From an uncultured Bacteroidales bacterium (GTDB lineage: Bacteria; Bacteroidota; Bacteroidia; Bacteroidales; Lentimicrobiaceae), in the NCBI GenBank assembly GCA_937894795.1, contig CALCQV010000039.1:1-64000 (forward strand): a stretch of 64,000 bases of DNA, in the 5' to 3' direction. A program made the translations under genes and the position numbers. The notes below the pieces were generated by a model that saw only the letters and a program-made list of their open reading frames with translations, ran no database searches and was not told the origin of the DNA. Below are positions 1 to 8,757 of this stretch, in pieces. Position 1 is the first letter of the stretch; each line of letters opens with the position of its first letter.

Positions 1-483
1 TATAGATGTATCACGCACTGCATAGGTAACTTGACCTGTCTTCACATTTGCAAATACGTCTGACATTGTTTTTTTATTTACATCAACGTTCAGGACTTCT
101 ACTACGGCAGGTTCCCATTTGTCGATGTAATCAATAATGCTGTTCACTTCTGCATCAGAGAATTGGGTGAAGGAGGGCATCACTGATTTTTTGTACTCTT
201 CATAAATCTTCACGGCAATGGGATCACCTGAGTTAATCACTTCCTGTGAATTGTGAATGAACTTGACCAGCCATTCTCTATCCCTTCGGTCGGTTACATC
301 CTTTAAATCAGGGCCAACAAGTTTGCCTTGCCCGATTTGATGGCAGACTGCACAGTTCTTTTCAAATAATTGCTTGCCTTCCTGTGCATTGGAAGAAAGA
401 GTAAAAAAAGCCGATAAAGTAACAAGTGCGACAGCAAATTTTCGCAGAAGACCATACCGATGGTGGTTTGCTTTTTGATTCAT
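1..483 (-). CDS. c-type cytochrome, N-terminal part (cut by window edge); possible alternative complex III subunit ActA
   Basis: The frame opens with ATG at 483 and stays open to base 1, so only the first 161 residues are present. A basic n-region and hydrophobic stretch (about residues 14-34) form a signal peptide, followed by a single haem motif CAVCH at about residues 45-49. A GPDL segment, a D-R-R-D-R-E-W-L stretch and a later VMPSF methionine follow, as in class I cytochrome c domains that bind haem covalently in the periplasm. The combination resembles, from memory, the N-terminal monohaem domain of the Bacteroidota ActA subunit of alternative complex III, a quinol-oxidising respiratory complex. 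That assignment is inference, because the pentahaem part and the actB-F genes would lie outside the window. A simple monohaem electron carrier is the alternative. Confidence 0.75.
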   Translation of the reverse strand, partial: MNQKANHHRYGLLRKFAVALVTLSAFFTLSSNAQEGKQLFEKNCAVCHQIGQGKLVGPDLKDVTDRRDREWLVKFIHNSQEVINSGDPIAVKIYEEYKKSVMPSFTQFSDAEVNSIIDYIDKWEPAVVEVLNVDVNKKTMSDVFANVKTGQVTYAVRDTSI

Positions 484-754
484 ATAAAGCTGATTATTTG
501 GTAATGGGATATAAAGGACGATGAATGCTCGGCAGTTGGCTGATAATCAAGATAAGAGTATGAATTTGTAATTGCACTTTCAATCATATCAGTGTTGAGA
601 TTACTAACTCAATAGGTATTTACTGATTGCGAATATAAATCAGTTTTTTGGCGTAAGCAATATCAAAATGCATAAAATAGAGGGAAAACCGCTACTTTAT
701 AATGAATCTAAACAACATCCGGGAATCAACATACGAAAATCAGGACTCTATGAA

Positions 755-790
755 AACAAAAAATGCCCGTCAACATTAGTTATCGGGCAT
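755..790 (-). terminator. Rho-independent terminator of tRNA-Ser
   Basis: Arms at 763-769 and 784-790 form a perfect 7-bp stem (ATGCCCG/CGGGCAT). On the minus strand the stem is followed by a T-rich run (755-762). It starts 8 bases past the tRNA-Ser 3' end, so it most likely ends that transcript. Confidence 0.75.
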
Positions 791-797
791 CATTATG

Positions 798-884
798 CGG
801 AGAGAAAGGGATTCGAACCCTTGGTACCCGCAAGGGTACAACGGTTTTCGAGACCGCCCCAATCGACCACTCTGGCATCTCTCC
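798..884 (-). tRNA. tRNA-Ser (anticodon CGA)
   Basis: Read on the minus strand, the 87-nt sequence folds as a class II tRNA. The acceptor stem is GGAGAGA (884-878) with TCTCTCC (805-799), and the discriminator is G (798). The anticodon stem CGGT/ACCG encloses the loop CTCGAAA, giving anticodon CGA, which reads UCG serine codons. A long variable arm (TTGTACCCTTGCGGGTACCAA) and the T-loop GGTTCGAATCC are present. The CCA end is not encoded. Confidence 0.95.
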
Positions 885-1153
885 GGTTAGTTTGGGGTGC
901 AAATGTATTCATTTTATTGGTAAAAATTATGATCAACCTAAATTAACCGCTTCTTTGAAGGCTTAATTTATCATGCCGGCCGTTGATTACTGACTACTCT
1001 CATTTAAAAATTGGCATTTAGTAAATGGTCAATATAATCGGTTGTGAGGTGGGCGGTGTATAGTTTTGGGAAGAAAAACAAAGAAGCGTGCGTAGAATTC
1101 AGTCAAATGAGAGGAGGTGTTTAAGCAGTTCCCGGTTATCAGGGTTTTCCTTA

Positions 1154-2761
1154 TTACATGAATTCCTGTTCCAGGTTGTCTTCAACAGGAAAGAAGAGAT
1201 TAAAGGTTGCACCTTCACCGGGTACTCCGGTGGCAGTGATGTAACCGTTGTGGTTCTGCACCACTTTCTTGCAGATGGTTAAACCAATGCCTGTTCCCGA
1301 GTACTCATTCTTGCCATGTAACCGCTGGAAAATCTCGAATATCTTCTGACTGTACTGCTGATCAAATCCTATTCCATTGTCGCTTATGCTGATACAATGG
1401 TATTGAGCTATCTTTTTCAAGCCGAATCCGGTTATGAATTCTCCGGGTACAATCTTTACCGTGATGTTTATTTCAGGTGGAACAGCTTCCTTACTGTATT
1501 TAATGGCATTGTCAAGCAGGTTGATAAACAACTGCTGTATCTGTGATGGTATAACATTCAATACTGGGAGTGTCCCCGCTTTTATACTGGCTTTCCTGGT
1601 ATTTATTTCCTCTTTCAGGTTGATCAGTGATTCATGTAAGATCTTGTTTAGATCATAGGGAATCTTAATTGTGGTAGGGTTATTGGTTCTGGAATAATCA
1701 AGCAGATCATTGATAAGGTTTTGCATCCTGTGCGCTGAGTGTACAATCCGGTTGAAGTAATTAATGGAAGTGGATGATAGACTTGATTCCTCCTTATCAA
1801 TGATCAGTTTCGACAGAACCTGGATTTTACGCAGAGGTTCCTGCAAGTCGTGTGAAGCCATGTGATTAAAGGAGGCCAGTTCGGCATTTTGTCTTTCCAA
1901 CTGAAGGTTCTTCTCTTCAAGCATTATCTCCTTATCAATCAATGAAGTTATATCTTGCGCAATACCAACAATGAAGTTCGTTTTATTGATCCGTATCTTG
2001 TCGGAAGTGCCTTTAACATAGCGGCTTTTACCGTCACGCCGTATAATCCTGAATACGCTGACACTGGTACGATTCATTTTGTAATCCTTAAGGCTGGACT
2101 CAACAAGGTTTTGCCGGTCATCAGGATGAACCATGCTGAGCACACTTTCAAAGGTGGTCTCCTCCTTGATATCAAAGCCACATATTTTACACAGGTTATC
2201 TGAGAGCTTAAACTCGCTTGTTGCCAGGTTAATATGCCAATGACCCAATCCGGCGCTGATCTCTGCAAAATGAATTACCCTGAGTGAAGTCTTTAGCTCA
2301 ATATTGGCGAGCCTCAGTTCCTCCTGGCGCCTCTTTAACTGGTTTAATTTGGCGACTTCTTTGGTAACATCCTGCAAGGTGCCGACCAATATTCGTTGTC
2401 CTTCAATGACAGCCACATTGCTGATTGCCTTTATGTTTTTTGTTAAACCGTTCTTGGTGCGTATTCTATATTCCCATGTGTCGCCATACTTATTCATTTT
2501 TATATTCCGGCGAGCCTCTTCAATCTTTTGCCGGTCCTCTGGATGAAGGAATGTTTCATTGAAGTAATTAATATCGGGAATAAATTCATTGGGCTCGCAT
2601 CCAAGTAGTCTGTAAAAGTTGTCGGAGTAGTAAAGTTCATCAGTATCAAGATTCCAGGAAAAGGTGCCAAGGTCAGCATTGATTTCTGCCTGATTGAAAA
2701 TGTACTCACGAATAGGCCTTGTATTGGCATTTACCTTCTCAGGCAGTCTCTCCTCTTTCAT
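1154..2761 (-). CDS. soluble PAS-PAS sensor histidine kinase
   Basis: This 535-residue cytoplasmic kinase has no membrane segment. Two PAS_3-type sensor domains (about residues 25-135 and 165-272) each end in a typical PAC segment (VGTLQDVT, VGIAQDIT). A short coiled coil (about 275-296) leads to the HisKA domain with phospho-acceptor H304 in ASHDLQEPL. The ATPase domain has an N-box around N418, a G1 box DNGIGFD (461-467) and a G2 box GTGIGL (489-494), so it should be active. The HisKA variety is the one that often works with single-domain Rcp1-like response regulators in Bacteroidota. Such a regulator lies 3.6 kb away at 6269-6739, but pairing is inference. The stimulus cannot be read from the sequence. 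Confidence 0.9.
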   Translation of the reverse strand: MKEERLPEKVNANTRPIREYIFNQAEINADLGTFSWNLDTDELYYSDNFYRLLGCEPNEFIPDINYFNETFLHPEDRQKIEEARRNIKMNKYGDTWEYRIRTKNGLTKNIKAISNVAVIEGQRILVGTLQDVTKEVAKLNQLKRRQEELRLANIELKTSLRVIHFAEISAGLGHWHINLATSEFKLSDNLCKICGFDIKEETTFESVLSMVHPDDRQNLVESSLKDYKMNRTSVSVFRIIRRDGKSRYVKGTSDKIRINKTNFIVGIAQDITSLIDKEIMLEEKNLQLERQNAELASFNHMASHDLQEPLRKIQVLSKLIIDKEESSLSSTSINYFNRIVHSAHRMQNLINDLLDYSRTNNPTTIKIPYDLNKILHESLINLKEEINTRKASIKAGTLPVLNVIPSQIQQLFINLLDNAIKYSKEAVPPEINITVKIVPGEFITGFGLKKIAQYHCISISDNGIGFDQQYSQKIFEIFQRLHGKNEYSGTGIGLTICKKVVQNHNGYITATGVPGEGATFNLFFPVEDNLEQEFM

Positions 2762-2832
2762 GATAGAGTGTATGATAAATAGAACACATATTTTGCATTA
2801 AAGTAGCTATATTAAGGAATATACTGTTCTAT

Positions 2833-2864
2833 TTCCAATTTTTATATATTTGGATGAATTGGAA
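2833..2864. repeat. short dyad upstream of the soluble histidine kinase
   Basis: TTCCAATT at 2833-2840 is mirrored by AATTGGAA at 2857-2864 with a 16-base AT-rich centre. It sits 72-103 bases upstream of the kinase start at 2761, a position suitable for an operator. A chance dyad in AT-rich DNA is the main alternative. Confidence 0.3.
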
Positions 2865-2999
2865 AACCAAGCTTCTGATTCACCTTAAATACCATAAACG
2901 AAGAATTGTCCATTTGGTTTAATCAAATGATTATAAAAGTGGTAAAAAAATCAGATAAAAAAATAGAATGGTGATAGGGGTGACAGCAGCAGTATCAGG

Positions 3000-3458
3000 T
3001 TAAGGTTGCTGAGAGTCTTCATTTTCAGTATTTTCAGGTGATTTTTTCGACTGTTTTGCGATAATATCGTAGGCAAATTGCTTTATTCGGTCAGAGTTCT
3101 GTGAAATAACCGTTGCCAGCACATACTTCATCAGGGAAAAGGACGCCAGTTTTACCTGATGAGCAATGGTGTCACTCATTTTTTTGGTTGAGTTATTTGC
3201 CTTTGAAGTTTTTTTTCCTAAAAGCAGCCGATGAATAATTAAACCGGTAATTATAGTTGTACCGGTAACCAGTAATGCTTTCCTGACTTCAGGAGATCTG
3301 CTAAGCTGGCCAACACCCTCTTTAAGCAGATTTGACGGCTTGATCTGTTCACCAATGTCAATAAATTCCTTCTTGAGGCTTTTGAAGTCCTCTTTTTGTT
3401 TGGTTTCCAGGACTTGGATGGCTGACTGAAGTTCATCAACTGAATCAATTTTCTGCAT
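3000..3458 (-). CDS. hypothetical protein with one membrane segment, third gene of a YtxH/holin-like trio
   Basis: I do not recognise a named family. The 152-residue product has a charged, probably helical N-terminal half (residues 1-40), one hydrophobic segment at about residues 61-80, and a Lys/Glu/Asn/Gln-rich tail after residue 132. It begins 9 bases after the stop of the holin-like gene and follows the YtxH gene in the same direction. The three very likely form one transcript. Such trios of small membrane proteins are common in Bacteroidota and are thought to concern envelope stress, but no function is established here. Confidence 0.7.
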   Translation of the reverse strand: MQKIDSVDELQSAIQVLETKQKEDFKSLKKEFIDIGEQIKPSNLLKEGVGQLSRSPEVRKALLVTGTTIITGLIIHRLLLGKKTSKANNSTKKMSDTIAHQVKLASFSLMKYVLATVISQNSDRIKQFAYDIIAKQSKKSPENTENEDSQQP

Positions 3459-3467
3459 AGCTCATAT

Positions 3468-3809
3468 TTACTTTAATAGTTTGGAAATGAGTGTGCTGAT
3501 CAGAGGAGCCCTGATTATCCTTTTATTGAAAACCACTACTATTAAAATCAGCAGCAGATAGAAGCCTGATACAATGAAGAAGCCGGCGTATTCTTTACCA
3601 AGCAGATCATTAATCCAAAAGGCAATGGCAAGATTTAAGAATAAAAGGAAAACAAACGCCAACAGGCCAATCAATACATAAAATACTACATTCGATAGAA
3701 TATCGGAAAGCTTGTCAATGGCTTTCAACTTAAAAAGGTCAATCGAGGTCTTGCTGAAATTTTCCAATTTTTCCAGCAAGGCCCCGAATAACGGCGAATT
3801 TTCTTCCAT
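3468..3809 (-). CDS. holin-like superfamily III membrane protein (phage holin family domain, not phage)
   Basis: The 113-residue protein has an amphipathic N-terminus (residues 1-38) and two long hydrophobic helices (about 41-67 and 75-96), followed by a short basic tail. This layout matches the chromosomal holin-X/superfamily III group often labelled phage holin family protein. There are no lysin or phage structural genes nearby, so a prophage origin is not supported. It lies between the YtxH gene (48 bases upstream) and the unknown membrane protein (9 bases downstream), and is probably co-transcribed with both. An envelope role is inferred from context only. Confidence 0.7.
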   Translation of the reverse strand: MEENSPLFGALLEKLENFSKTSIDLFKLKAIDKLSDILSNVVFYVLIGLLAFVFLLFLNLAIAFWINDLLGKEYAGFFIVSGFYLLLILIVVVFNKRIIRAPLISTLISKLLK

Positions 3810-3857
3810 AATTCTATTTATTAATTCAAGCGCATCTCTCCGGGAGAAGTGATTTCA

Positions 3858-4127
3858 TTATACGTTGACCTCGTTTTCCATGGGTTCAACCTTATGCTTT
3901 CCTTTTTTGGTAAGATTCTCGGCGCTGGTTTTAACGGTGTCAAACTTGTCAAGCATATTTTCTATGAAATCATTAAACTTGTCCTTGAGATCATCGGCAT
4001 ATTCATTGCTTTTCTGCGATATTTTTCTCCTGGTCTCACTTCCTTTGTCGGGTGCTAATAATACGCCTAGTACTGCGCCGGCTGCTACGCCCACAGCAAT
4101 GCTTAAAATTACTTTTCCTGCGTTCAT
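3858..4127 (-). CDS. YtxH-domain protein
   Basis: The 89-residue protein starts with a glycine/alanine-rich membrane helix (about residues 6-26) followed at once by LLAPDKGSETR, the signature of the YtxH family. The rest is a charged amphipathic helix that probably lies in the cytoplasm. YtxH proteins are small general-stress membrane proteins of unknown biochemical action. It is the first gene of a three-gene minus-strand unit with the holin-like and unknown membrane proteins. Confidence 0.85.
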   Translation of the reverse strand: MNAGKVILSIAVGVAAGAVLGVLLAPDKGSETRRKISQKSNEYADDLKDKFNDFIENMLDKFDTVKTSAENLTKKGKHKVEPMENEVNV

Positions 4128-4463
4128 GGCTATTTATTTTAAAGTTAGTTAATGATTGTATTAAACTATTATCCATTGATTCATTACTCATGATTGCAAT
4201 TCATATAACCGTTGCCAATGAATTACCTATACTGATCAAGTGAATTACCGTTATAGTAACAGTGTAAGTCTATGAATAACAAAACTCTATTAAGGTACAA
4301 AATGTTTCACTAATATGCAAGTGTTTATGGATAATTAACAAAATTGGCCTTCATTTTCCTGATTATTGCCGGATAATAATGAAAAGATATCAGCAGTAAG
4401 TGGTTCTGCTATATTTAATAGGCTGAGCTTATGAAGCATGAAGTAATGCTATAATCAGAGTAT
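4128..4463. other. gene-free 336-bp stretch
   Basis: This AT-rich stretch lies between the end of the membrane-bound kinase gene and the start of the YtxH gene. It should hold the YtxH promoter, but I see no convincing TAnnTTTG box on the minus strand, no strong terminator, and no credible small reading frame. Confidence 0.5.
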
Positions 4464-6257
4464 CTACCTTAGATTGGTGGGTATGTATATGTTAAAGCAA
4501 GTTCCCCGGCCGGGTTCAGATGTTGCTTCTATAAATCCAAAGTGGTTTTCGATGATTTTCTTACATATTGCCAATCCAATACCACTTCCGGGGTATTCGG
4601 CTTTATCGTGCAACCGGAACAGTAGATGGAATATTTTTTCAGCATAGTGGTTTTCAAAACCTATACCATTATCACAAACCGTTATTTTATGATACGTATC
4701 ACTGATTAAATCCTCATCAAATAAAACAAACTGCTTTTGAATAATATGGTGTGATATTTTGATGATGGGTGGTTCTTCTTCTCTGGCGAATTTTATGGAG
4801 TTGGAAAGGAGATTGATGAATAGTTGTTGAAGCTGATAAGGGATTGCAAATATGGTAGGTAACGATTCACATACAATTTGGGCGTTCTTCTCTTCAATCT
4901 GCAGGTTTAACTCTTCTTTGGCATTGGATAACAGTTCATTAAGGTTGGTCAGCTCGAATTCAGCAGTGCTGGTATTTGTTCGTGAAAACAACAAGAGATC
5001 ATTGATCAATACTTGCATGTGTGCTGCAGCTGTGTTTATCCGTTTGAAATATTCAATACCCTGCTTCGACATGTTTGGCAGTTCCATTTCATTGATTCGG
5101 GAGATGAACATCTGTATTTTTCTGAGAGGTGCCTGCAAATCATGGCTGGCAACGTAGTTGAATGAGGCCAGATCAGTATTGAAGAGTTCCAGTTTCTTGT
5201 TTTTAATCTCCAATTGCTTACTGTTTGTCACCATCTCAGTGATGTCCATGTTTATACCATTGAAGTACTTCTGGTTTTTGTTGTCTTTTATTATTTTCCC
5301 AATTGATTTAATGTATTTGATCTTATAATCTTTGGTGTATATTCTATATGATACGATGAAGGGCTTATAGTGCCGCACTGAGTTTTTAAATGATTCAATA
5401 ACATTACTGCGATCGTCAGGGTGAATCAGTTTGAGGAAATGCCTGAGATTGAGTTTATGTTGCTTGGGGTCAAGTCCCAATATTGAATAAAAGTTCTGAG
5501 AGTAAATGCTAGACTTATCCTGAAAACTATACCTCCAGTTGCCTAAACCGGCAAGCTTCTCTGCCTGAGCGTATGTTTGATTTATAATTTTAAGTTCATC
5601 ATTGATCTTGATAAGTTTCTTGCGATTAGTATTCAGTTTTATAAAGAGGAATGAAAATATCACGAGCAGCACCAATACAAGAATAAAATAGGTGATAGGC
5701 ATTAAGGTAATTGCTTGCCTGTGTTCTTTCTCAAGTAATTTAAGATGTTCTTCCTGATAGTTTACCATTTTTTTAGTTATATCTCTGGATTTCTCCATTA
5801 ATTCAGCACCATATTTCAGGTTCATGGCAAGCTTTTCAGATTCGTTCTGATTGTATATGGGAGCAGAAAATGTCGATTCCAGCAGATCAATTCTCAGACC
5901 GATAGTTTTTTCCAGCAGATCAAGTTGTTTGAGTTGATGGCCGTCGTTTGCCAGGTATTGGAAAAGCAGAGAAAAGGAAGTTGCCAATTCCATCTTCACA
6001 TGGCTGAATGAATTCAGGTAGGCGGAATCATTGGTTAAGAGAAAGTTTTTTTGAACTGTTTCGGCATACAACAACCTGGCGATTGTTTTTTCAAGTTCAA
6101 TTTGTATGTTATTGATATGAATTATCTTACGAGAAGTAGATAATGTGGCATTGGTTTGATTAAAGGTGATGCTGTAGAGGAAGGTTAAAAAAATAATTGA
6201 AACCACAGCCGCTATAGTCACAAGTATTAACTTGATGCCCGGGAGATGTTGTTTCAT
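4464..6257 (-). CDS. membrane-bound CHASE3-like/PAS sensor histidine kinase
   Basis: The 597-residue protein is anchored by two helices (about 9-30 and 186-206). Between them is an all-alpha periplasmic domain of about 150 residues resembling CHASE3. A single PAS_3 domain (about 232-342) and a linker coil (345-362) precede the HisKA domain with H372 in ASHDLQAPL. The ATPase domain shows an N-box around N486, a G1 box DNGIGF (529-534) and a G2 box GSGIGL (557-562), so catalysis should be intact. The start lies only 11 bases after the second stop (TAG at 6269-6271) of the response-regulator frame, which suggests a regulator-kinase transcript. The periplasmic signal is unknown. Confidence 0.9.
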   Translation of the reverse strand: MKQHLPGIKLILVTIAAVVSIIFLTFLYSITFNQTNATLSTSRKIIHINNIQIELEKTIARLLYAETVQKNFLLTNDSAYLNSFSHVKMELATSFSLLFQYLANDGHQLKQLDLLEKTIGLRIDLLESTFSAPIYNQNESEKLAMNLKYGAELMEKSRDITKKMVNYQEEHLKLLEKEHRQAITLMPITYFILVLVLLVIFSFLFIKLNTNRKKLIKINDELKIINQTYAQAEKLAGLGNWRYSFQDKSSIYSQNFYSILGLDPKQHKLNLRHFLKLIHPDDRSNVIESFKNSVRHYKPFIVSYRIYTKDYKIKYIKSIGKIIKDNKNQKYFNGINMDITEMVTNSKQLEIKNKKLELFNTDLASFNYVASHDLQAPLRKIQMFISRINEMELPNMSKQGIEYFKRINTAAAHMQVLINDLLLFSRTNTSTAEFELTNLNELLSNAKEELNLQIEEKNAQIVCESLPTIFAIPYQLQQLFINLLSNSIKFAREEEPPIIKISHHIIQKQFVLFDEDLISDTYHKITVCDNGIGFENHYAEKIFHLLFRLHDKAEYPGSGIGLAICKKIIENHFGFIEATSEPGRGTCFNIYIPTNLR

Positions 6258-6268
6258 CTTATTAACTT

Positions 6269-6739
6269 CTAGATACTTAACACAAAGTGGTCTTTATTTA
6301 ATCCTGAAGTATGATATTGCCAGTTAACAGAAAGCACTTCCGAAATAACTTTCTGCAGAATTTTAAAATCATTAGGTTTTCTGATTTAGATATTTGCCCC
6401 TTTGACAAATGTTTCTTCTATATCATTGTCAGAAGCTGATGTTGAATAAATTGCGATGGTGAGATTGCTGAATTCCTTGTTACTCCTTATTTCCTGCAAA
6501 CATTCAATTCCACCCTTTCGCGGCATGTTCAAATCAAGGAATACCACATGGGGGTTTGTGTTTTCAGGATTATTAAGGTATTCCATCAATTCAACACCAT
6601 CATTTACCATGGTAAGCACTGTTTTGATCTTAACCTTGTCAATGGCCTCTTTAAAAAAGAAGCGATCATCTTCATCGTCTTCTGCTAATAAAATGTTTAG
6701 TGGATTATTGGCCATTATAATTTTAATTTTGTTTGTCAT
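6269..6739 (-). pseudogene. Rcp1-like single-domain response regulator interrupted by an in-frame TAA
   Basis: A receiver domain starts at 6739, or possibly at an internal ATG at 6715. It has the acidic cluster EDDEDD (from E20), phospho-acceptor D69 in VVFLDLNMP and the switch region YSTSAS at 98-103. A TAA at 6388-6386 stops it after 117 residues, directly after GANI. Beyond it the same frame stays open for 38 codons, reading IRKPNDFKIL and later an N-W and F-V-L tail before TAG at 6271-6269. That tail carries the conserved receiver Lys (in R-K-P) and the last helix, as in full-length relatives of about 140-155 residues. Relatives usually have an aromatic residue where the TAA stands, so one substitution (TAT or TAC to TAA) explains it. 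The product is probably inactive unless the stop is read through or is a sequencing error. The receiver assignment is certain; the pseudogene status is not. Confidence 0.8.
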
Positions 6740-6769
6740 TTATCATATAAATGAACTAATGACTATAAC

Positions 6770-7339
6770 TTATTTTTCAACAGGAGTTTCTATCTCACCG
6801 CGTCTTCTTTTAATAATTCTTTGGAATGCTGAAGGTGTCAAGCCTGTGGTTTTCTTGAATTGATAAGAGAGGTGTGCAACACTACTGTAGCTAAGCTTGT
6901 AAGATATTTCAGTCAATGTTAGATCACCTTCCATAATCAATTGTTTTGCACGCTCAATCTTTTGCATTATAATGTAGTTTCCAATAGAGGTATAGGTGTT
7001 TTCGGCAAATAAATTGTGCAGATAACCATAACTTCTGTTAACCCTCTCAGAAATGTAGGATGATATTTTTGAAGTGGGAAGGCCCTCTTCTTTGTAAATC
7101 ATCTCACGTATAACATCTTTGGTCTTTTGAACCAGGGTGCTTTTCAGATTATCAACTATATCAATTCCATAGTTTTTAAGATAAGCTGAAAGTTCGTGCA
7201 TTTGCTTTTCAGAGAGATCGCTTATTATATTAACCTCACCCAATCCTTCCATTTCGTAATCTATGCCCAAAGCAGTAAGTTTCTCACTAATCAACTTGTT
7301 CACTGCATAATGTATATCGTACTTGATATATATTTTCAT
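6770..7339 (-). CDS. AraC-family transcriptional regulator
   Basis: The 189-residue protein has a C-terminal double helix-turn-helix of the HTH_18/AraC type (about residues 85-180). It contains the typical second-HTH wording LTEISYKLSYSSVAHLSYQF and the TGLTPSAFQ end. The N-terminal 80 residues form a small unassigned domain rather than the usual cupin, as in a frequent Bacteroidota subgroup. It lies 30 bases upstream of the response-regulator gene in the same direction. It may regulate, or be transcribed with, the signalling genes that follow. Its target DNA is unknown. Confidence 0.85.
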   Translation of the reverse strand: MKIYIKYDIHYAVNKLISEKLTALGIDYEMEGLGEVNIISDLSEKQMHELSAYLKNYGIDIVDNLKSTLVQKTKDVIREMIYKEEGLPTSKISSYISERVNRSYGYLHNLFAENTYTSIGNYIIMQKIERAKQLIMEGDLTLTEISYKLSYSSVAHLSYQFKKTTGLTPSAFQRIIKRRRGEIETPVEK

Positions 7340-7502
7340 TTGAGCCTTCTATTAAACTTAACAAGAACAAAGAATAATTGCTTTTGTTTTAATCGACGTA
7401 ATACAAAGATGGTGAATTTCAACGATATTTCAAAGTGCAAATACCCTCAAATTGTGTAAAATGGTAGCTTTTAGGTAAAAATAATTGAATGGAAAAGGTT
7501 TG

Positions 7503-8267
7503 TCATTTTATAAATACCCATTTGTTATTTTTTGAAAGTTTGTCATCAAATGAGTAACCACCGGCTGTGAATAGTTTTAAATGCTCAGTATTTTCAATAT
7601 TCTCTTCAATGATATAACGGGTCATCAGCCCCCTTGCTCTCTTTGCATTAATACTTATGAATTTGAATTCACCATTCTTGAATTCCAGAAAAGAAGGAGT
7701 GATGATATCAGCCTTTAATTTCTTCAGATCAATGGCATTGGTGTATTCAAGGGATGCAAGGTTGACAACGGTATTGCTTTTGGTTGATTTCAGTTCCTTT
7801 TCCAGATAACGGGAAAGTTTAGATTTCCAGAAATCGTATAGATTGTTGAAGTTATTCCCACTTACTTCAGTGGCCATCTCCAGCCGATAAGGCAGAATAA
7901 GGTCGGTGGGCTTTAAAATGCCGTAAAGGCCTGATAAGATTCGTACTTTCTTATCAGCAAGTTCAATTTGCTGAAAGGTTAATTCACGGGCTTTGAAGCC
8001 GTCGTATACGTCACCGGTAAATGAAAATAAAGCCGGTCTTGCTCTATTCAAATCATAGGGATATTGCCATTCCTGAAACCAATTATAGTTGGTTTCCGCC
8101 AGTTTATGGCTGATGTTCATCAGTTTGATTAAATCACTGATTCTGAACTTTCTCATCAACCTGATCAACCTCTCAGAATCCTTGATAAAAACCGGTGTAT
8201 TCTCAAAGTTTAAATCTGATGCACCGTTAAAATTCATTCTTTTGGACGATGAAAGCAGGATGATCAT
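7503..8267 (-). CDS. yaaA: peroxide stress protein YaaA (DUF328)
   Basis: The 254-residue length and the opening MIILLSSSKRM fit YaaA. The internal landmarks also fit: PALFSFTGDVYDGF, LSGLYGILKPTDLILPYRLEM, YDFWKSKLS, VNLASLEY and a late SINAKRARGLM. In E. coli YaaA is a cytoplasmic DNA-binding protein that limits free iron and oxidative DNA damage. All recognisable family blocks are present, so it is probably functional. It stands alone on the minus strand between the AraC-type regulator and mscL. Confidence 0.93.
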   Translation of the reverse strand: MIILLSSSKRMNFNGASDLNFENTPVFIKDSERLIRLMRKFRISDLIKLMNISHKLAETNYNWFQEWQYPYDLNRARPALFSFTGDVYDGFKARELTFQQIELADKKVRILSGLYGILKPTDLILPYRLEMATEVSGNNFNNLYDFWKSKLSRYLEKELKSTKSNTVVNLASLEYTNAIDLKKLKADIITPSFLEFKNGEFKFISINAKRARGLMTRYIIEENIENTEHLKLFTAGGYSFDDKLSKNNKWVFIK

Positions 8268-8326
8268 ATTGATAATGTGTACCCTAAACGATTAATAGTA
8301 AGCAAGACCGGCATAAAGTGAAAAAA

Positions 8327-8725
8327 CTATTTCTTCAACAAGTCGCGTATTTCAGTGAGCAGTTCCTGATCTTTTGTTGGAGCAGGAGGTGCTTCAGCAG
8401 GAGCTTCCTCTTTTTTCTTTAATGAATTCAGACCTTTAATAGCCAGGAAAATAGCGGCAGCGACTATTAAAAAGTCAACTACATTCTGAATAAACATACC
8501 GTAATTGAGCATCACGGCAGGTTTATCACCCTGAGCAGCAATCATTTCCCATGCATATTCTTTGAAGTCAAGACCACCAAGCAATACTCCGATTGGAGGC
8601 ATAAGGATGTCATTTACAAAAGATGTTACAATCTTGCCGAAGGCTCCACCAATAACTACTGCAACAGCCAGGTCAATTACATTGCCTCGCATAGCAAATG
8701 CTTTAAATTCATCAAGGATCTTCAT
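8327..8725 (-). CDS. mscL: large-conductance mechanosensitive channel MscL
   Basis: The 132-residue protein follows the MscL plan: amphipathic N-terminal helix (KILDEFKAFAMRGNVIDLAV), pore-lining TM1 with the glycine/alanine-rich VVIGGAFGKIV, a periplasmic loop, TM2 (about 78-100), and a cytoplasmic helix after an Ala/Pro-rich linker. MscL opens at high membrane tension to release solutes during hypo-osmotic shock. The lengths of helices and loops are ordinary. Confidence 0.96.
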   Translation of the reverse strand: MKILDEFKAFAMRGNVIDLAVAVVIGGAFGKIVTSFVNDILMPPIGVLLGGLDFKEYAWEMIAAQGDKPAVMLNYGMFIQNVVDFLIVAAAIFLAIKGLNSLKKKEEAPAEAPPAPTKDQELLTEIRDLLKK

Positions 8726-8757
8726 GATTTTTAATTTTTAGGTTAGAATATGGTTTA

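Noticed and set aside
668..966. Two overlapping plus-strand frames across the tRNA-Ser region
   Set aside because: They run through the antisense strand of the tRNA and its terminator and have no protein-like pattern.
3468..3809. Prophage, because of the phage holin family domain
   Set aside because: No lysin, structural or integrase gene is near; such holin-like genes are common in non-phage Bacteroidota loci.
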